A stretch of 64,000 nucleotides of DNA from Candidatus Aminicenantes bacterium UBA6228 (GTDB taxonomy: Bacteria; Acidobacteriota; Aminicenantia; Aminicenantales; Saccharicenantaceae), in NCBI GenBank assembly GCA_002441005.1, contig DJWO01000014.1:248001-312000 (forward strand). Reading direction: 5' to 3'. Below, one piece after another: positions 8,568-18,168 of the stretch. The notes beneath the pieces are model-generated. The model saw only the letters and a program-made list of their open reading frames with translations. It did no database searches and was not told the DNA's origin. Numbering within the stretch: the stretch's first letter is position 1; each line of letters begins with the position of its first letter. Both the position numbers and the translations under genes were made by a program.

Positions 8568-11500
8568 ATGAGTCTGGCTAAGTTTTCGATTGACCGGCCA
8601 GTTTTTGTCTTAATGTTTTACCTGGCTATTGTTCTGCTGGGTATTGTTTCTTTCAGTCAATTAAGTGTTGATCTTTTGCCATCCATCAGTTACCCCCGGC
8701 TTTCAGTGGTGACTCAATATCCTGGCGTCGCCCCGGAGGAAGTTGAAGCTCTGGTTACCATACCTCTCGAAACTTCAGTGAGCCGGATTCCAGGCTTGAG
8801 GCAGGTCGAGTCTATCTCCAAAGAAGGCTATTCTTTTATCTCCATTGAATTTTCCTGGGGAACTAATATGGATTTTGCCCTTCTTCATACCCGGGAAAGA
8901 CTGGATTCAGCCAAAGATTCGCTGCCTGAAGGCTGTGATAAACCGGTGATTATTGCTCTTGATCCTCAAAGCCAGCCGATCATGACCCTGGCTCTGACCG
9001 GGGAGCAGAAATTGCTGGATTTAAAAGAGCTGGCCGAAGAATTAATCAAACCCAGGCTGGAACAGGTTGAAGGCCTGGCCGAAGTCGAAATTACCGGCGG
9101 AGTGGAAAGAGAAATTCAGGTCGAAATCGATCCCGAGAAACTGACCAGCTACGGCTTGAAAATTGAAGAGGTCGGCAACAAGATCTCGGCCTTTAACTTC
9201 AGCCTTCATGGCGGAAATATCAGAAAAGGTAAATTTGTTTATTCGTTGCGGGTGGCTGGAGAATTTCAACAGGTTAAGGAAATAGAAAACATTCCGGTTA
9301 AATTTACCTCCGACGGTGGAGTCATCCTTTTAAGGCACATTGGCGAAGTAATAGATACCATCAAAGAGCGCGAAGGGGTGACCAGGCTGAATGGACAGGA
9401 GAGCATCGGCCTGCTCGTCAGAAAGGAATACGGAGCCAATACCGTTGAGGTCAGCAGTAAGGCCAGAGAAGTCATTGATCAGATCAGGCAGGAGAACCCG
9501 GACATCAATTTAGCCGTAATTTCGGAACAGGCTGGTTATATCCGGGAAGCAATTAATACTACGATTGAAGAGATTATTGGAGGAGCTATTCTGGCTTTCC
9601 TAACTTTGCTGCTCTTTCTGCAGCAGTGGAAATCGCCTCTGATCATTGATACGGTAATTCCCATTTCGATTATCGGGACTTTTAATCTTCTTTTCCTCGA
9701 GAATATCAACCTTAATCTGATGTCTCTTGGCGGGCTGGCCCTGGGGGTGGGCATGCTCGACGACACGGCTGTGGTCGTCTCGGAAAACATCTACCGCCAT
9801 AGCCAGTCAGGTCAGCCACTCAAAGCAGCCGCTGACCGCGGGACAACTGAGGTTATCAATGCTATTTCGGCTTCCGTCCTGACCACGATTGTTGTTTTCC
9901 TGCCAGTTATTTATGTTCAGGGAGTGGCCGGGCAACTCTTCAAAGATACAGCCCTGACCGTTACCTATACCCTGCTCTCGGCTCTCCTCGTCTCGGTTAC
10001 CCTTCTGCCCATGCTGGCTTCAAGAACCTATGGGCGCCCGGGAACCGGCCGGGGGCTGTCCCGCTTCCGGTTTATCTCTTTTAAGAAGTTCAGGCTTGAA
10101 CTGGGCCAGGGAAACCCCTTTTTCTTGCTCTGGGCTGGTTTTAAATTCGTTGTTTATAACTTGACCAACTTACTGATTTTCATTTTCAAGTTCATTTTCA
10201 GCCTGCTATCTAAAGCCCTTATTGGCCTGGGCAAGTTGATTGCTCTTCCTTTTAAGCCCCTGCTGGCTATTGTTTTCCGCTGGTTTAACCGGGTTTACAG
10301 CCGGTTTACCAAGGGGCATTTACAGACTCTTCTCTGGGCCCTTAATCATAAAAGTCAGACCTTTTGTCTGACCGTTCTGGTTTTTCTTCTGATCCTCGGC
10401 CTGGGCTGGTTCCTGCCGCGGGAGCTAATGCCTCCGCTTAAGACTTCGACCTATCATCTTAGCCTTCAGACACCGGTTGAGTATTCATTCAGTCAAACCG
10501 AAGAGATCGTCGCCGGCCTGGAAAACTGGTTAAGAGACAGGCCTGGTATTAATCGGGTCTTTTCTCAGGTCGGCCTGGTTTCAGCCGGAGAATCTTCGCG
10601 GCCTGATTTATCAGTTAACTCAGCTGAAATTTCAGTTGAATTAAAAGACCCCCGTCACCTGATTAAAATGATGACTGAAGCCAGAGACTATCTGGCCAGA
10701 CTGCCTGAAATCAAATACTCGGTCAGCCGCGAGCAGACGACCCTTGGGGAATTTCTGGCTTTAAGTTCAAATGAAATTAGTCTGAAAGTTAAGGGACAGA
10801 ATCTGGACCAGCTCAGAAATATAGCTCTTAATTTTGCCGGGCAGCTCAGGCAACTGCCCGGGGTAGTTGATGTTAATCCCAACCTTCAGCAGGGCAAGCC
10901 CCAGCTTTTAATCAGAATCAATAAGGAAAATCTGGAAAAATATCCCGACCTGTCACCAGGGGAGGTAGCCAGCTACTTAGTCGAAGCCATCAGAGGTGAA
11001 GTTGCTACCCAGTACCGCGAACTTGAAAAAAAATATGATGTCAGAGTTGTTCTGGAAAGTAATTCCCGGCAGAATATCGAGCAAATCTTGAATTCCTTTT
11101 TCCCTTATAAAAATTCGCTGATCCCCATCAGAGAACTGGTCAGTTATGAGCCGGTAGCAGGCCCCAATGAGATCAGACGGGAAAACCAGGAAAGAGAAAT
11201 CATTATAACTGGCAATCTGCGCGGAAGAAAACTCAGTCAGGCTATCCCGGCCATTCAACGGACAATAGCTGAAATGAATCTGCCGGCGGATTACCGGATC
11301 ATTTTTGGCGGGGAAAGAGAAGAAATGCAGACCAGCTTCCGGTCGCTTCTCCTGGCCTTCCTCATGTCCATGATCCTCATTTATATGATCATGGCTGCTC
11401 AATTTGAGTCTCTGCTCCATCCACTCCTGATCATGGCTACAGTCCCGATGGGGCTAATTGGAACAATTCTGCTGCTGTTTCTGACCGGCCAGAGTATCAA

Positions 11501-11852
11501 TGCTATCTCCATCATCGGGGTCATAGTCCTCATCGGTATTGTCGTGGATAATGCCATCGTTGAGATCGATTATATTAACCAGCTGCGCCGCCAGGGCCAG
11601 GATTTGCGGTCAGCGGTGGTCGAAGGGAGCCGGGTCCGGCTGAGGCCAATTATGATGTCGTCACTGAGCACCATCATGGGTCTTATTCCTATGGCTCTGG
11701 GCTTAGGCCGGGGAGCGGAACTGCTTCAGCCGCTGGCCATAGCCGTGGTCGGCGGTTTAACCTCATCCCTCTTTCTGACCCTGGTTTTAATCCCGGCTCT
11801 CTATGAATATGTGGAAGACATCATTTTACGGAGAAAGAGCGCTCGGGCCTGA
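8568..11852 (+). CDS. RND efflux transporter permease, first of two
   Basis: This 1094-residue inner-membrane proton/substrate antiporter belongs to the hydrophobe/amphiphile efflux (HAE-1/AcrB-like) family. It starts with the family signature FSIDRPVFVLMFYLAIVLLG, has two repeats of six membrane helices with large periplasmic porter loops, and carries the TM4 acidic pair (MLDDTAVV, D398-D399) needed for proton relay. TM10 has GIVVDNAIVEID. The central linker (about 500-600) holds extra hydrophobic segments and makes the protein longer than AcrB (1049). AGGAG precedes the ATG. Substrates cannot be named. Confidence 0.93.
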   Translation: MSLAKFSIDRPVFVLMFYLAIVLLGIVSFSQLSVDLLPSISYPRLSVVTQYPGVAPEEVEALVTIPLETSVSRIPGLRQVESISKEGYSFISIEFSWGTNMDFALLHTRERLDSAKDSLPEGCDKPVIIALDPQSQPIMTLALTGEQKLLDLKELAEELIKPRLEQVEGLAEVEITGGVEREIQVEIDPEKLTSYGLKIEEVGNKISAFNFSLHGGNIRKGKFVYSLRVAGEFQQVKEIENIPVKFTSDGGVILLRHIGEVIDTIKEREGVTRLNGQESIGLLVRKEYGANTVEVSSKAREVIDQIRQENPDINLAVISEQAGYIREAINTTIEEIIGGAILAFLTLLLFLQQWKSPLIIDTVIPISIIGTFNLLFLENINLNLMSLGGLALGVGMLDDTAVVVSENIYRHSQSGQPLKAAADRGTTEVINAISASVLTTIVVFLPVIYVQGVAGQLFKDTALTVTYTLLSALLVSVTLLPMLASRTYGRPGTGRGLSRFRFISFKKFRLELGQGNPFFLLWAGFKFVVYNLTNLLIFIFKFIFSLLSKALIGLGKLIALPFKPLLAIVFRWFNRVYSRFTKGHLQTLLWALNHKSQTFCLTVLVFLLILGLGWFLPRELMPPLKTSTYHLSLQTPVEYSFSQTEEIVAGLENWLRDRPGINRVFSQVGLVSAGESSRPDLSVNSAEISVELKDPRHLIKMMTEARDYLARLPEIKYSVSREQTTLGEFLALSSNEISLKVKGQNLDQLRNIALNFAGQLRQLPGVVDVNPNLQQGKPQLLIRINKENLEKYPDLSPGEVASYLVEAIRGEVATQYRELEKKYDVRVVLESNSRQNIEQILNSFFPYKNSLIPIRELVSYEPVAGPNEIRRENQEREIIITGNLRGRKLSQAIPAIQRTIAEMNLPADYRIIFGGEREEMQTSFRSLLLAFLMSMILIYMIMAAQFESLLHPLLIMATVPMGLIGTILLLFLTGQSINAISIIGVIVLIGIVVDNAIVEIDYINQLRRQGQDLRSAVVEGSRVRLRPIMMSSLSTIMGLIPMALGLGRGAELLQPLAIAVVGGLTSSLFLTLVLIPALYEYVEDIILRRKSARA

Positions 11853-11885
11853 ATCAGGCCTGATATTGGCTCATAATTATAGACC

Positions 11886-14800
11886 ATGAAATTCTTTATT
11901 GACCGCCCGGTTGCCACCCTGATGATCTATCTATCACTCTTAGCTCTCGGCCTCTATTCCCTTTTCCATATTCAATTAGAGCTGGCTCCGCAGGAAGATT
12001 TTCCTCAGGTGGAGGTTACGGCCAGCTGGCCCGGCACCTCGCCCGAAGTTGTCCAGACTCAGGTCACTTCCCTGTTGGAAGAAGCAGTTCTGTCGGTCAA
12101 AGGGGTGCGAAAATTGACCTCGACTTCTGAGATTGGCACAGCCAGTCTGACGGTTGAGTTTCAGCCAAAAACTGATCTGGAGATGGCTAATCTGGCTTTA
12201 AGAGAAGCCTTAGGCCGGACCTTGCCTGAGTTGCCTTATGGGGTTAAGCCAATAGTTGTCCCCTACGTCCCGGAGGATTTCAGAGTACGGCCTTTTCTGA
12301 CTTACACTATTTCGGGCAATTATCCTCTTCAAACTTTAAGAGAACTGGTCAAAGATAAACTGGAAAACGGCCTGGGTTCAATCAGCGGTGTTTCTAAGGT
12401 CGAAGTCAGCGGCGGATCTGATCTTAATGTCAGAATTACTCTTGACCAGAAAAAGCTCAAAGATCTCGGCCTTCATCCTTACCTGATATCTACAGCTCTT
12501 AGGCGCGTTTTGACTGTTTATCCTTCCGCCCGGATTCAGAAGGGCCAGGAAGAATACCTGTTGCGGGTTGCCATTGCCCCCAGAGATATTAAAGGCCTCG
12601 AAGAGTTAGTGATCACTCAGCTGGGCGGAGTCCCAATTAGAATCAAGGATGTGGCTGAGGTCAGGCTGGAATATGCAGATATCTATTATCTAAACCGGAT
12701 CAACGGGCAGCCGACAATTATGCTCCAGGTTCTGAAGGAAAAAGGTAAAAATACACTCAAGGTGGCCAGGGAAGTCAAGAACCGGCTGGAAGCCGTCAAA
12801 AAGAATTTGCCTTCTGATCTCGTCTTTAGGGTGGTAGATGATGAGAGTGAGGAAATTCAAAAGAATCTAAATAACCTTTATCTTTTAATTGTCACCATTA
12901 CGGCTCTGATTTTTCTGATGATCTTTGTGGTCATCCGCCGCCTGCTGCCCTCTCTTCTGATTCTGTCTTCAGTCGCCTTTTCAACCATCATTTCCTTTAA
13001 TTTTATTTATCTCTTTAAGATTCCGATGAACATGCTGACTCTGGGGGCGCTGGCTCTGGGTTTTGGCATGTTCGTTGACAATGCCATCGTCGTCTTTGAA
13101 AACATTCTCAGGCTGCGTGAATCAGGCCTGGAGCCGGCACAGGCCGCCATCCGCGGGGCCCGGGAGGTATTCACGCCGGTCCTGGCTTCGACTCTAACCA
13201 CCATAGGAGTTTTCTTCTGCTTTCCTTTTTTCCAGGGTCGCTTGCGCATCTATTATCTCCCTCTGGGCATCGTCATGGCTATCGCCCTCATTACTTCACT
13301 CTTGGTGTCCTTTTCTTTGATCCCGGCCCTCAGCCCTAAACTCCTTTTTGTCAGGAAGAAAAAACCAGCTAAACCGGGCAGGTTAAGTGTGGACAAAGTC
13401 CTGCACTTCTTCCTCAAACATCCTGTAGAAATAATTTTAATTGTCGGTTTGATAACTTTTGGCAGTTATCGCCTGTTCAAAAAAAATGTGGTCATCGGCG
13501 AGTTCTTTCGCTGGTATTCGAAAGACAGGCTGACTGTTTATGTCGCTACGCCCACCGGGACGCGCCTCGAAGCAACTGACGATTTGATCAGGAACTTCGA
13601 AGATAAAGCCCTGGCCTACCCCTGTGAAAAAACCATAAACACCCAGGTCACCCGGGAGAGAGCTTACCTCAATATAACTTTTCCAGCTGAAGTTGAGTTT
13701 TCAGCCCATCCTTATATCCTTAAAGATGAGCTAATTCGTTTAGCGACTAATTTTGCCGGGGTGAGCGTCGGTGTCTACGGTTTTGATCCCCAGGGTTATA
13801 GTTCATCGATGAGTGCCGGGCGTTTTTATGATTCGGTTATCAATTTTTATGGCTATAATTTGAAAAAACTGCAGGATATTGCCGCCGATCTGGAAACCAG
13901 ATTAAGAAAAAATCCCCGGATAGGAGACATAAAAACTGTCACCGGCCGGTATTACTGGGGAAACACCTCCTCCACTGAATATGTCTTGAGGTTAAACCAG
14001 CCGGCTCTGGCCCGCTACGACCTGGACCCGAATTATCTTTCCTTCCAGCTGCAGAGTTTACTGGCCGGAACATTTGGCGTGCCTTTGCAGGCAATTATTA
14101 ACGATCAAGAGAGATCAATTGACCTGAAATTTCCTGAAGCCGAGAATATGGACTTGATGACCCTGCAGGAGGCCGAGCTGGTCACCGTTTCCGGCCAGCA
14201 TCTCAGGCTAAAAGATCTGGTTACAGTCGAAGAAAAAGAAATACCGGGTTCAATTTACCGGGAAAATCAGCAATTTCAGATGGTAGTCATGTGGGAATTT
14301 AAGGGACCTTACAAGGCTGCTGAAAATTACCGGAAGGCTATCTATTCCTCGCTCAGCCTGCCGCCTGGTTTCTCGGCTACTATGGACTATGGCTATATGA
14401 TGACCAGCAGTGAAAAAGCTCAGCTGAAGTTCGGAATCATCGCCGCTCTCATTATCATTTTTATCATTCTGGCTTCTCTTTACGAGTCATTCATTCAGCC
14501 CTTTATCATCATGCTGTCAGTCCCGCTGTCTTTAGTCGGAGTTTTCCTGGCCTTTGTTATTGCCGGCTATCCTTTTGATTCTCCCGCTTATATTGGTGTC
14601 ATTCTTTTAGCTGGAATTGTGGTCAACAATTCGATCATTCTCGTTAATCATATCAACCTGACCAGGAAAAATTCTGGCCTGGGGCTGGTTGATTCTATCG
14701 TCAAGGGGAGTAAAGAAAGAATCAGGCCGGTTTTTATGACTACCTCCACAACTGTCCTGGGCCTGTTACCCATGCTTTTAATTCAGCTTGATACCGGTCA

Positions 14801-14936
14801 GAGGCAAATCTGGTCAAGCCTGGCTCTGGCCACTCTGGGCGGCTTGACCACCTCTGCCTTTTTTATTTTTCTGGTCACCCCCATCTTTTACTATGAATTC
14901 AGCCGGAATAAAGACCAAGCAAAACTAAAAACTTAG
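11886..14936 (+). CDS. RND efflux transporter permease, second of two
   Basis: A second 1016-residue AcrB-like pump begins 33 bases after the first, starting with KFFIDRPVATLMIYLSLLALG. It has the same 12-helix duplicated layout. In TM4 the usual Asp-Asp pair is Asp-Asn (MFVDNAIV, D398-N399), so proton relay may be altered. With its neighbour it could form a mixed trimer as MdtB/MdtC do (known for that pair; inferred here). The ribosome-binding site is weak, which fits translation coupled to the upstream gene. No TolC-like gene follows. Confidence 0.92.
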   Translation: MKFFIDRPVATLMIYLSLLALGLYSLFHIQLELAPQEDFPQVEVTASWPGTSPEVVQTQVTSLLEEAVLSVKGVRKLTSTSEIGTASLTVEFQPKTDLEMANLALREALGRTLPELPYGVKPIVVPYVPEDFRVRPFLTYTISGNYPLQTLRELVKDKLENGLGSISGVSKVEVSGGSDLNVRITLDQKKLKDLGLHPYLISTALRRVLTVYPSARIQKGQEEYLLRVAIAPRDIKGLEELVITQLGGVPIRIKDVAEVRLEYADIYYLNRINGQPTIMLQVLKEKGKNTLKVAREVKNRLEAVKKNLPSDLVFRVVDDESEEIQKNLNNLYLLIVTITALIFLMIFVVIRRLLPSLLILSSVAFSTIISFNFIYLFKIPMNMLTLGALALGFGMFVDNAIVVFENILRLRESGLEPAQAAIRGAREVFTPVLASTLTTIGVFFCFPFFQGRLRIYYLPLGIVMAIALITSLLVSFSLIPALSPKLLFVRKKKPAKPGRLSVDKVLHFFLKHPVEIILIVGLITFGSYRLFKKNVVIGEFFRWYSKDRLTVYVATPTGTRLEATDDLIRNFEDKALAYPCEKTINTQVTRERAYLNITFPAEVEFSAHPYILKDELIRLATNFAGVSVGVYGFDPQGYSSSMSAGRFYDSVINFYGYNLKKLQDIAADLETRLRKNPRIGDIKTVTGRYYWGNTSSTEYVLRLNQPALARYDLDPNYLSFQLQSLLAGTFGVPLQAIINDQERSIDLKFPEAENMDLMTLQEAELVTVSGQHLRLKDLVTVEEKEIPGSIYRENQQFQMVVMWEFKGPYKAAENYRKAIYSSLSLPPGFSATMDYGYMMTSSEKAQLKFGIIAALIIIFIILASLYESFIQPFIIMLSVPLSLVGVFLAFVIAGYPFDSPAYIGVILLAGIVVNNSIILVNHINLTRKNSGLGLVDSIVKGSKERIRPVFMTTSTTVLGLLPMLLIQLDTGQRQIWSSLALATLGGLTTSAFFIFLVTPIFYYEFSRNKDQAKLKT

Positions 14937-14968
14937 CCAGCCTTCTTACCTCCAGCCGCTTTAAGTTA

Positions 14969-14974
14969 TATAAT
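14969..14974 (+). promoter_or_regulatory. Candidate -10 element before malic enzyme
   Basis: A perfect TATAAT lies 44 bases before the malic enzyme ATG. The position 17 bases upstream (TTACCT) is only a weak -35. The element suggests transcription separate from the efflux operon. Confidence 0.35.
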
Positions 14975-15018
14975 TCAAGAGCTAAATTTAGAAGGACAGG
15001 GAAAAAGGAGAATTAGCC

Positions 15019-16365
15019 ATGTGGTGGGAAGACAAATTAGTCCGGACTTTAAGGTGCCGGCTGCAGCAGAAGCCAGGAGTCCTCGGCGGCCTGTTAACAA
15101 TTTTAGGTTCGCAAAATGCCTATGTGGGTGAAATAAAAACCATCCACATGGGAATGAATTTCATGGTGAGAGATATCACCATTTTTGCCGACGATGAGGC
15201 TCATCTCGAAAGGATAGTCAAAGCTGTCCGGGCTTATCCGGCCGCTGAACTTTTAGAAGTCAGAGATGAAGTCCTGGAAATGCACCAGGGCGGGAAAATC
15301 GCTATCCGCAGCCGTTATGAGATTAACAATATCAGTGTGCTTAGAAAAGTCTATACCCCTGGTGTGGCCGAGGTCAGTCTGCTGATCAAAAAAGATCCGG
15401 CTTTAGCCCGGCGATATACCGCCATCAGGCATTTAGTCGCTATTGTAACTGACGGCAGTGCTGTTCTCGGCCTGGGGGATGTCGGGCCGTTGGCCGCCAT
15501 GCCGGTTATGGAAGGCAAAGCCAGTCTGATGGAGACTCTGACCGGACTGTCGGCCATGCCAATTCTGCTTAATACCAAGGACCCCGATAAAATTGTGGAC
15601 AGCGTCGTCAATCTGGCTCCGACTTTCAGTGCCATTCAATTGGAGGATATTTCGGCTCCACGCTGCTTTTATATTGAAGAAAAAATCCAGGAAAAGCTTC
15701 AGATTCCGGTCATGCACGACGATCAGCATGGAACGGCTTGTGTCGTCACGGCAGCTTTAATGAATATTTCCCGCCAGCTTGGTTGTGACTTAGCTGCGTG
15801 TGAGATTGGCGTCATCGGTCTCGGTGCTGCCGGGCTGGCTATCTCTAAAATGCTGATGTTTTATCTTGATAAGCCGGTTCGGGGGGCTGATATCAACCCT
15901 GGAGCCAGTCAAAGATTGAAAGAAGCCGGAGGGCTGGCTTCCGACCTGAATGACATCATGGCCAGAAGCCAGGTCATCGTGGCCACGACAGGTGTACCCG
16001 GTTTAATAAAAAAGGAGATGGTCAGGAAAGGGCAGATCATCCTCGCCCTGTCTAACCCCAATCCAGAGATAGAGCCGGAGCAGGCTCTCGAGGCTGGTGC
16101 AATTTTCGCAGCCGACGGCAAAACCATTAATAATGTCCTTGGCTTCCCGGGAATTTTTAGAGGGGCCGTAGATGCCAATGTCCCCAGGATTACCAGGGAA
16201 ATGTTGATTGCCGCAGCTGGAGCCATAGCTGATTATGCACCAGCTGGGGAAATTGTGCCTGACCCGCTGGACAAAGGCCTGCACCGCCGCGTAGCCAGAG
16301 CAGTAGCTAAAGTTGCTCTCGAACAGGGACTTAACCGTGATGATCTGACCGGCTATTTTGACTGA
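15019..16365 (+). CDS. Malic enzyme with N-terminal ACT domain
   Basis: This enzyme oxidatively decarboxylates malate to pyruvate with NAD(P), joining the C4 acid and pyruvate pools. Residues about 8-80 form an ACT-like regulatory domain (RCRLQQKPGVLGGLLTILG). The catalytic part shows VYTPGVAEVS, the Lys-containing MEGKASLM, metal-binding QLEDISAP and MHDDQHGTA, a Rossmann GLGAAGLA and the substrate loop ALSNPNPEIEPEQA. At 448 residues it fits the small bacterial class plus ACT domain. AAGGAG precedes the ATG. The ACT domain suggests amino-acid or other effector control. Confidence 0.93.
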   Translation: MWWEDKLVRTLRCRLQQKPGVLGGLLTILGSQNAYVGEIKTIHMGMNFMVRDITIFADDEAHLERIVKAVRAYPAAELLEVRDEVLEMHQGGKIAIRSRYEINNISVLRKVYTPGVAEVSLLIKKDPALARRYTAIRHLVAIVTDGSAVLGLGDVGPLAAMPVMEGKASLMETLTGLSAMPILLNTKDPDKIVDSVVNLAPTFSAIQLEDISAPRCFYIEEKIQEKLQIPVMHDDQHGTACVVTAALMNISRQLGCDLAACEIGVIGLGAAGLAISKMLMFYLDKPVRGADINPGASQRLKEAGGLASDLNDIMARSQVIVATTGVPGLIKKEMVRKGQIILALSNPNPEIEPEQALEAGAIFAADGKTINNVLGFPGIFRGAVDANVPRITREMLIAAAGAIADYAPAGEIVPDPLDKGLHRRVARAVAKVALEQGLNRDDLTGYFD

Positions 16366-16441
16366 TTATGTTCTGTCTATCTTTACTTTGAGTGATGCCT
16401 CCCTGGTCACTTCTTCAATGCCTCTGATCCGATACAGTCAT

Positions 16442-16470
16442 TTGACAGGGGGCAAAAATTTCATTATAAA
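16442..16470 (+). promoter_or_regulatory. Sigma-70 promoter of the CBS-domain gene
   Basis: TTGACA at 16442-16447, a 17-base spacer and TATAAA at 16465-16470 differ from consensus at one position. The predicted start near 16477 leaves a leader of about 90 bases before the CBS-protein ATG. Confidence 0.7.
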
Positions 16471-16565
16471 AATTGGGTAGCCAGGAACAGTCACCCGGGT
16501 CAAAAACAGCAGCTCTGGTTAGGTGAATATATTACGGGAGACAAACTATTTTTTGAGGAGGGAGA

Positions 16566-17003
16566 ATGATCACTGTTAAGCAAATGCTGGAGGAAAAAGG
16601 GCACGAGGTCTGGACAATTTCCCCTGAGGCCACAGTTTATGAGGCACTTAAAATTATGGCTGATAAGGACATCGGAGCACTGATTGTGGTCGAGAACGGG
16701 CAGGTAGCGGGAATTATCTCCGAAAGAGATTATGCCCGAAAGGTCATGCTCAGAGGCAAATCTTCGCTGGACACGCCAGTTAAAGATATCATGTCAACTG
16801 AGATTTATTACGTTGGGCCTGAGGTTACGGCCGAAGAATGCATGGCTCTGATGACCGAAAAAAGGATCCGTCATTTGCCGGTTATAGACAACGGAAAGCT
16901 TACCGGCGTAATTTCGATTGGCGATGTGGTCAAGTCAATCATTTCTACCCAGAAAGTGACGATCGAGAATCTTCAAAACTATATTATGGGGAAATACCAG
17001 TAA
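16566..17003 (+). CDS. Tandem CBS-domain protein
   Basis: The 145-residue product is made of two CBS motifs only (about residues 8-65 and 73-130), with typical signatures DIGALIVVENGQVAGIISERDY and KRIRHLPVIDNGKLTGVISIGDV. Stand-alone CBS pairs of this type bind adenosine nucleotides and act as energy sensors; the partner is unknown. GAGGAGGGAGA precedes the ATG. It has its own strong promoter and no co-directional neighbour downstream, since the following genes run leftward. Confidence 0.9.
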   Translation: MITVKQMLEEKGHEVWTISPEATVYEALKIMADKDIGALIVVENGQVAGIISERDYARKVMLRGKSSLDTPVKDIMSTEIYYVGPEVTAEECMALMTEKRIRHLPVIDNGKLTGVISIGDVVKSIISTQKVTIENLQNYIMGKYQ

Positions 17004-17032
17004 GTTTTAAACCAGCCTCAGATTGAAAAGAG

Positions 17033-17455
17033 TTAAAAGAGGCCGGTGGAGCCGAAGCCTGCTTCTCCCCGTCTGGTCTCGTCAAGAGTCTCTACTTCCA
17101 CTGGCTCAGGCATTTCAACCGGCTGGATGAGCAGCTGGGCGATTTTCATTCCGCTGGTAATAACAAAGGGCTTCTGGCTGAGATTGGTCAGAACTATTTT
17201 GACTTCTCCCCGGTAGCCGGCATCAACCACTCCAGCTAAACGATGGATTCCCTGAAGAGCCAGACCGCTCTTATCCCAGACAAGGCCGGCATAACCAAAA
17301 GGAATAGCCAGCTGCAGGCCGGTTGGGACAGCCGCGGTCTCCCCGGGGCCTATGGCCAAGGCCTGGCAGGAAAAAAGATCAAGGCCAGCATCCCCCGGGT
17401 GATTGTAAACCGGGAGCTTAGCTTCTGGATTTATTTTCTTGACCAGAATTTTCAT
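17033..17455 (-). CDS. dut: dUTP diphosphatase (dUTPase)
   Basis: This enzyme hydrolyses dUTP to dUMP, keeping uracil out of DNA and supplying dTMP synthesis. All five trimeric-dUTPase motifs are visible: HPGDAGLDL, VPTGLQLAIP, WDKSGLALQGI, GVVDAGYRGEVKIVL with its catalytic Asp, and the C-terminal RRGEAGFGSTG that closes over the active site. The length of 140 residues is typical. It is the last gene of the leftward nrdD-redoxin-nrdG-dut operon, 14 bases after nrdG, and so is probably co-regulated with deoxynucleotide synthesis. Confidence 0.95.
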   Translation of the reverse strand: MKILVKKINPEAKLPVYNHPGDAGLDLFSCQALAIGPGETAAVPTGLQLAIPFGYAGLVWDKSGLALQGIHRLAGVVDAGYRGEVKIVLTNLSQKPFVITSGMKIAQLLIQPVEMPEPVEVETLDETRRGEAGFGSTGLF

Positions 17456-17469
17456 TTTCCTTCTCCTTT

Positions 17470-18168
17470 TTAAAGACCTTCTATCCTGACCTCTTCAAAG
17501 CAGGGCTTAAGAAGCTCAGCCCAGGCTAAGAGCTGTTCAGGCGGAAATGGCTCTATTTTAAGATAATCAGGGTCAATTGTCTTTTGCGGGGAAAATTGTT
17601 GAAGCTGAAAAAGCCGGGCTCCTTTTAACCACTCCCCGATGGCCAGCAGATCTTTTTCCTGATGAATTCCCGGCACCACCGTCGTCCTAAAAATATAATC
17701 AAGTCCGGAATTTATAATAAGCCTGACGCTCTGCTTAATTTTTTCTACATCCACGGCTACTCTGGCCACTTCCGGATAGCGGTTTAAAGGTGTCTTAATA
17801 TCCATAGCCACGGCATCCACCAGTCCATCTTTGATAAGCTGTTCGAGCCGGTCCGGAAAGCTGCCATTGGTATCTATTTTTAATTTGAAGCCGCGGTCTT
17901 TAATAACTCTGGCCAGAACTTCCAGATCATCCTGAAGGAGAGGCTCGCCGCCACTTAGACACAGCCCATCGAGCCAGCCCCGCCTGGAATCAAGGTAGCT
18001 CAGAAAAAAGCTCAGGTCAAAAGACGGCAGGGTGTCAGGGTGTAGAACCAGATCAGAATTATGGCAAAAGGGACAGCGAAAGTTGCAGCCTGGCAAAAAG
18101 ATAGTAGAAGAGATATGCCCCGGAAAATCCTTCGAAGCGAATTTTTCTAAACCCTTGATTTCAACCAA
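17470..18168 (-). CDS. nrdG: Anaerobic ribonucleotide reductase activating protein (radical SAM)
   Basis: This activase uses a [4Fe-4S] cluster and S-adenosylmethionine to generate the glycyl radical on NrdD. The radical-SAM motif C-x3-C-x2-C is at C28, C32 and C35 (GCNFRCPFCHN), followed by the LSGGEPLLQ SAM-binding motif. The start is a TTG at 18168, giving the usual N-terminus MVEIKGLEKF. This start overlaps the end of the upstream redoxin gene by 22 bases, suggesting translational coupling. The 232-residue length matches the longer NrdG class, which resembles pyruvate formate-lyase activase. It could in principle activate another glycyl-radical enzyme, but none is nearby. Confidence 0.92.
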   Translation of the reverse strand: MVEIKGLEKFASKDFPGHISSTIFLPGCNFRCPFCHNSDLVLHPDTLPSFDLSFFLSYLDSRRGWLDGLCLSGGEPLLQDDLEVLARVIKDRGFKLKIDTNGSFPDRLEQLIKDGLVDAVAMDIKTPLNRYPEVARVAVDVEKIKQSVRLIINSGLDYIFRTTVVPGIHQEKDLLAIGEWLKGARLFQLQQFSPQKTIDPDYLKIEPFPPEQLLAWAELLKPCFEEVRIEGL

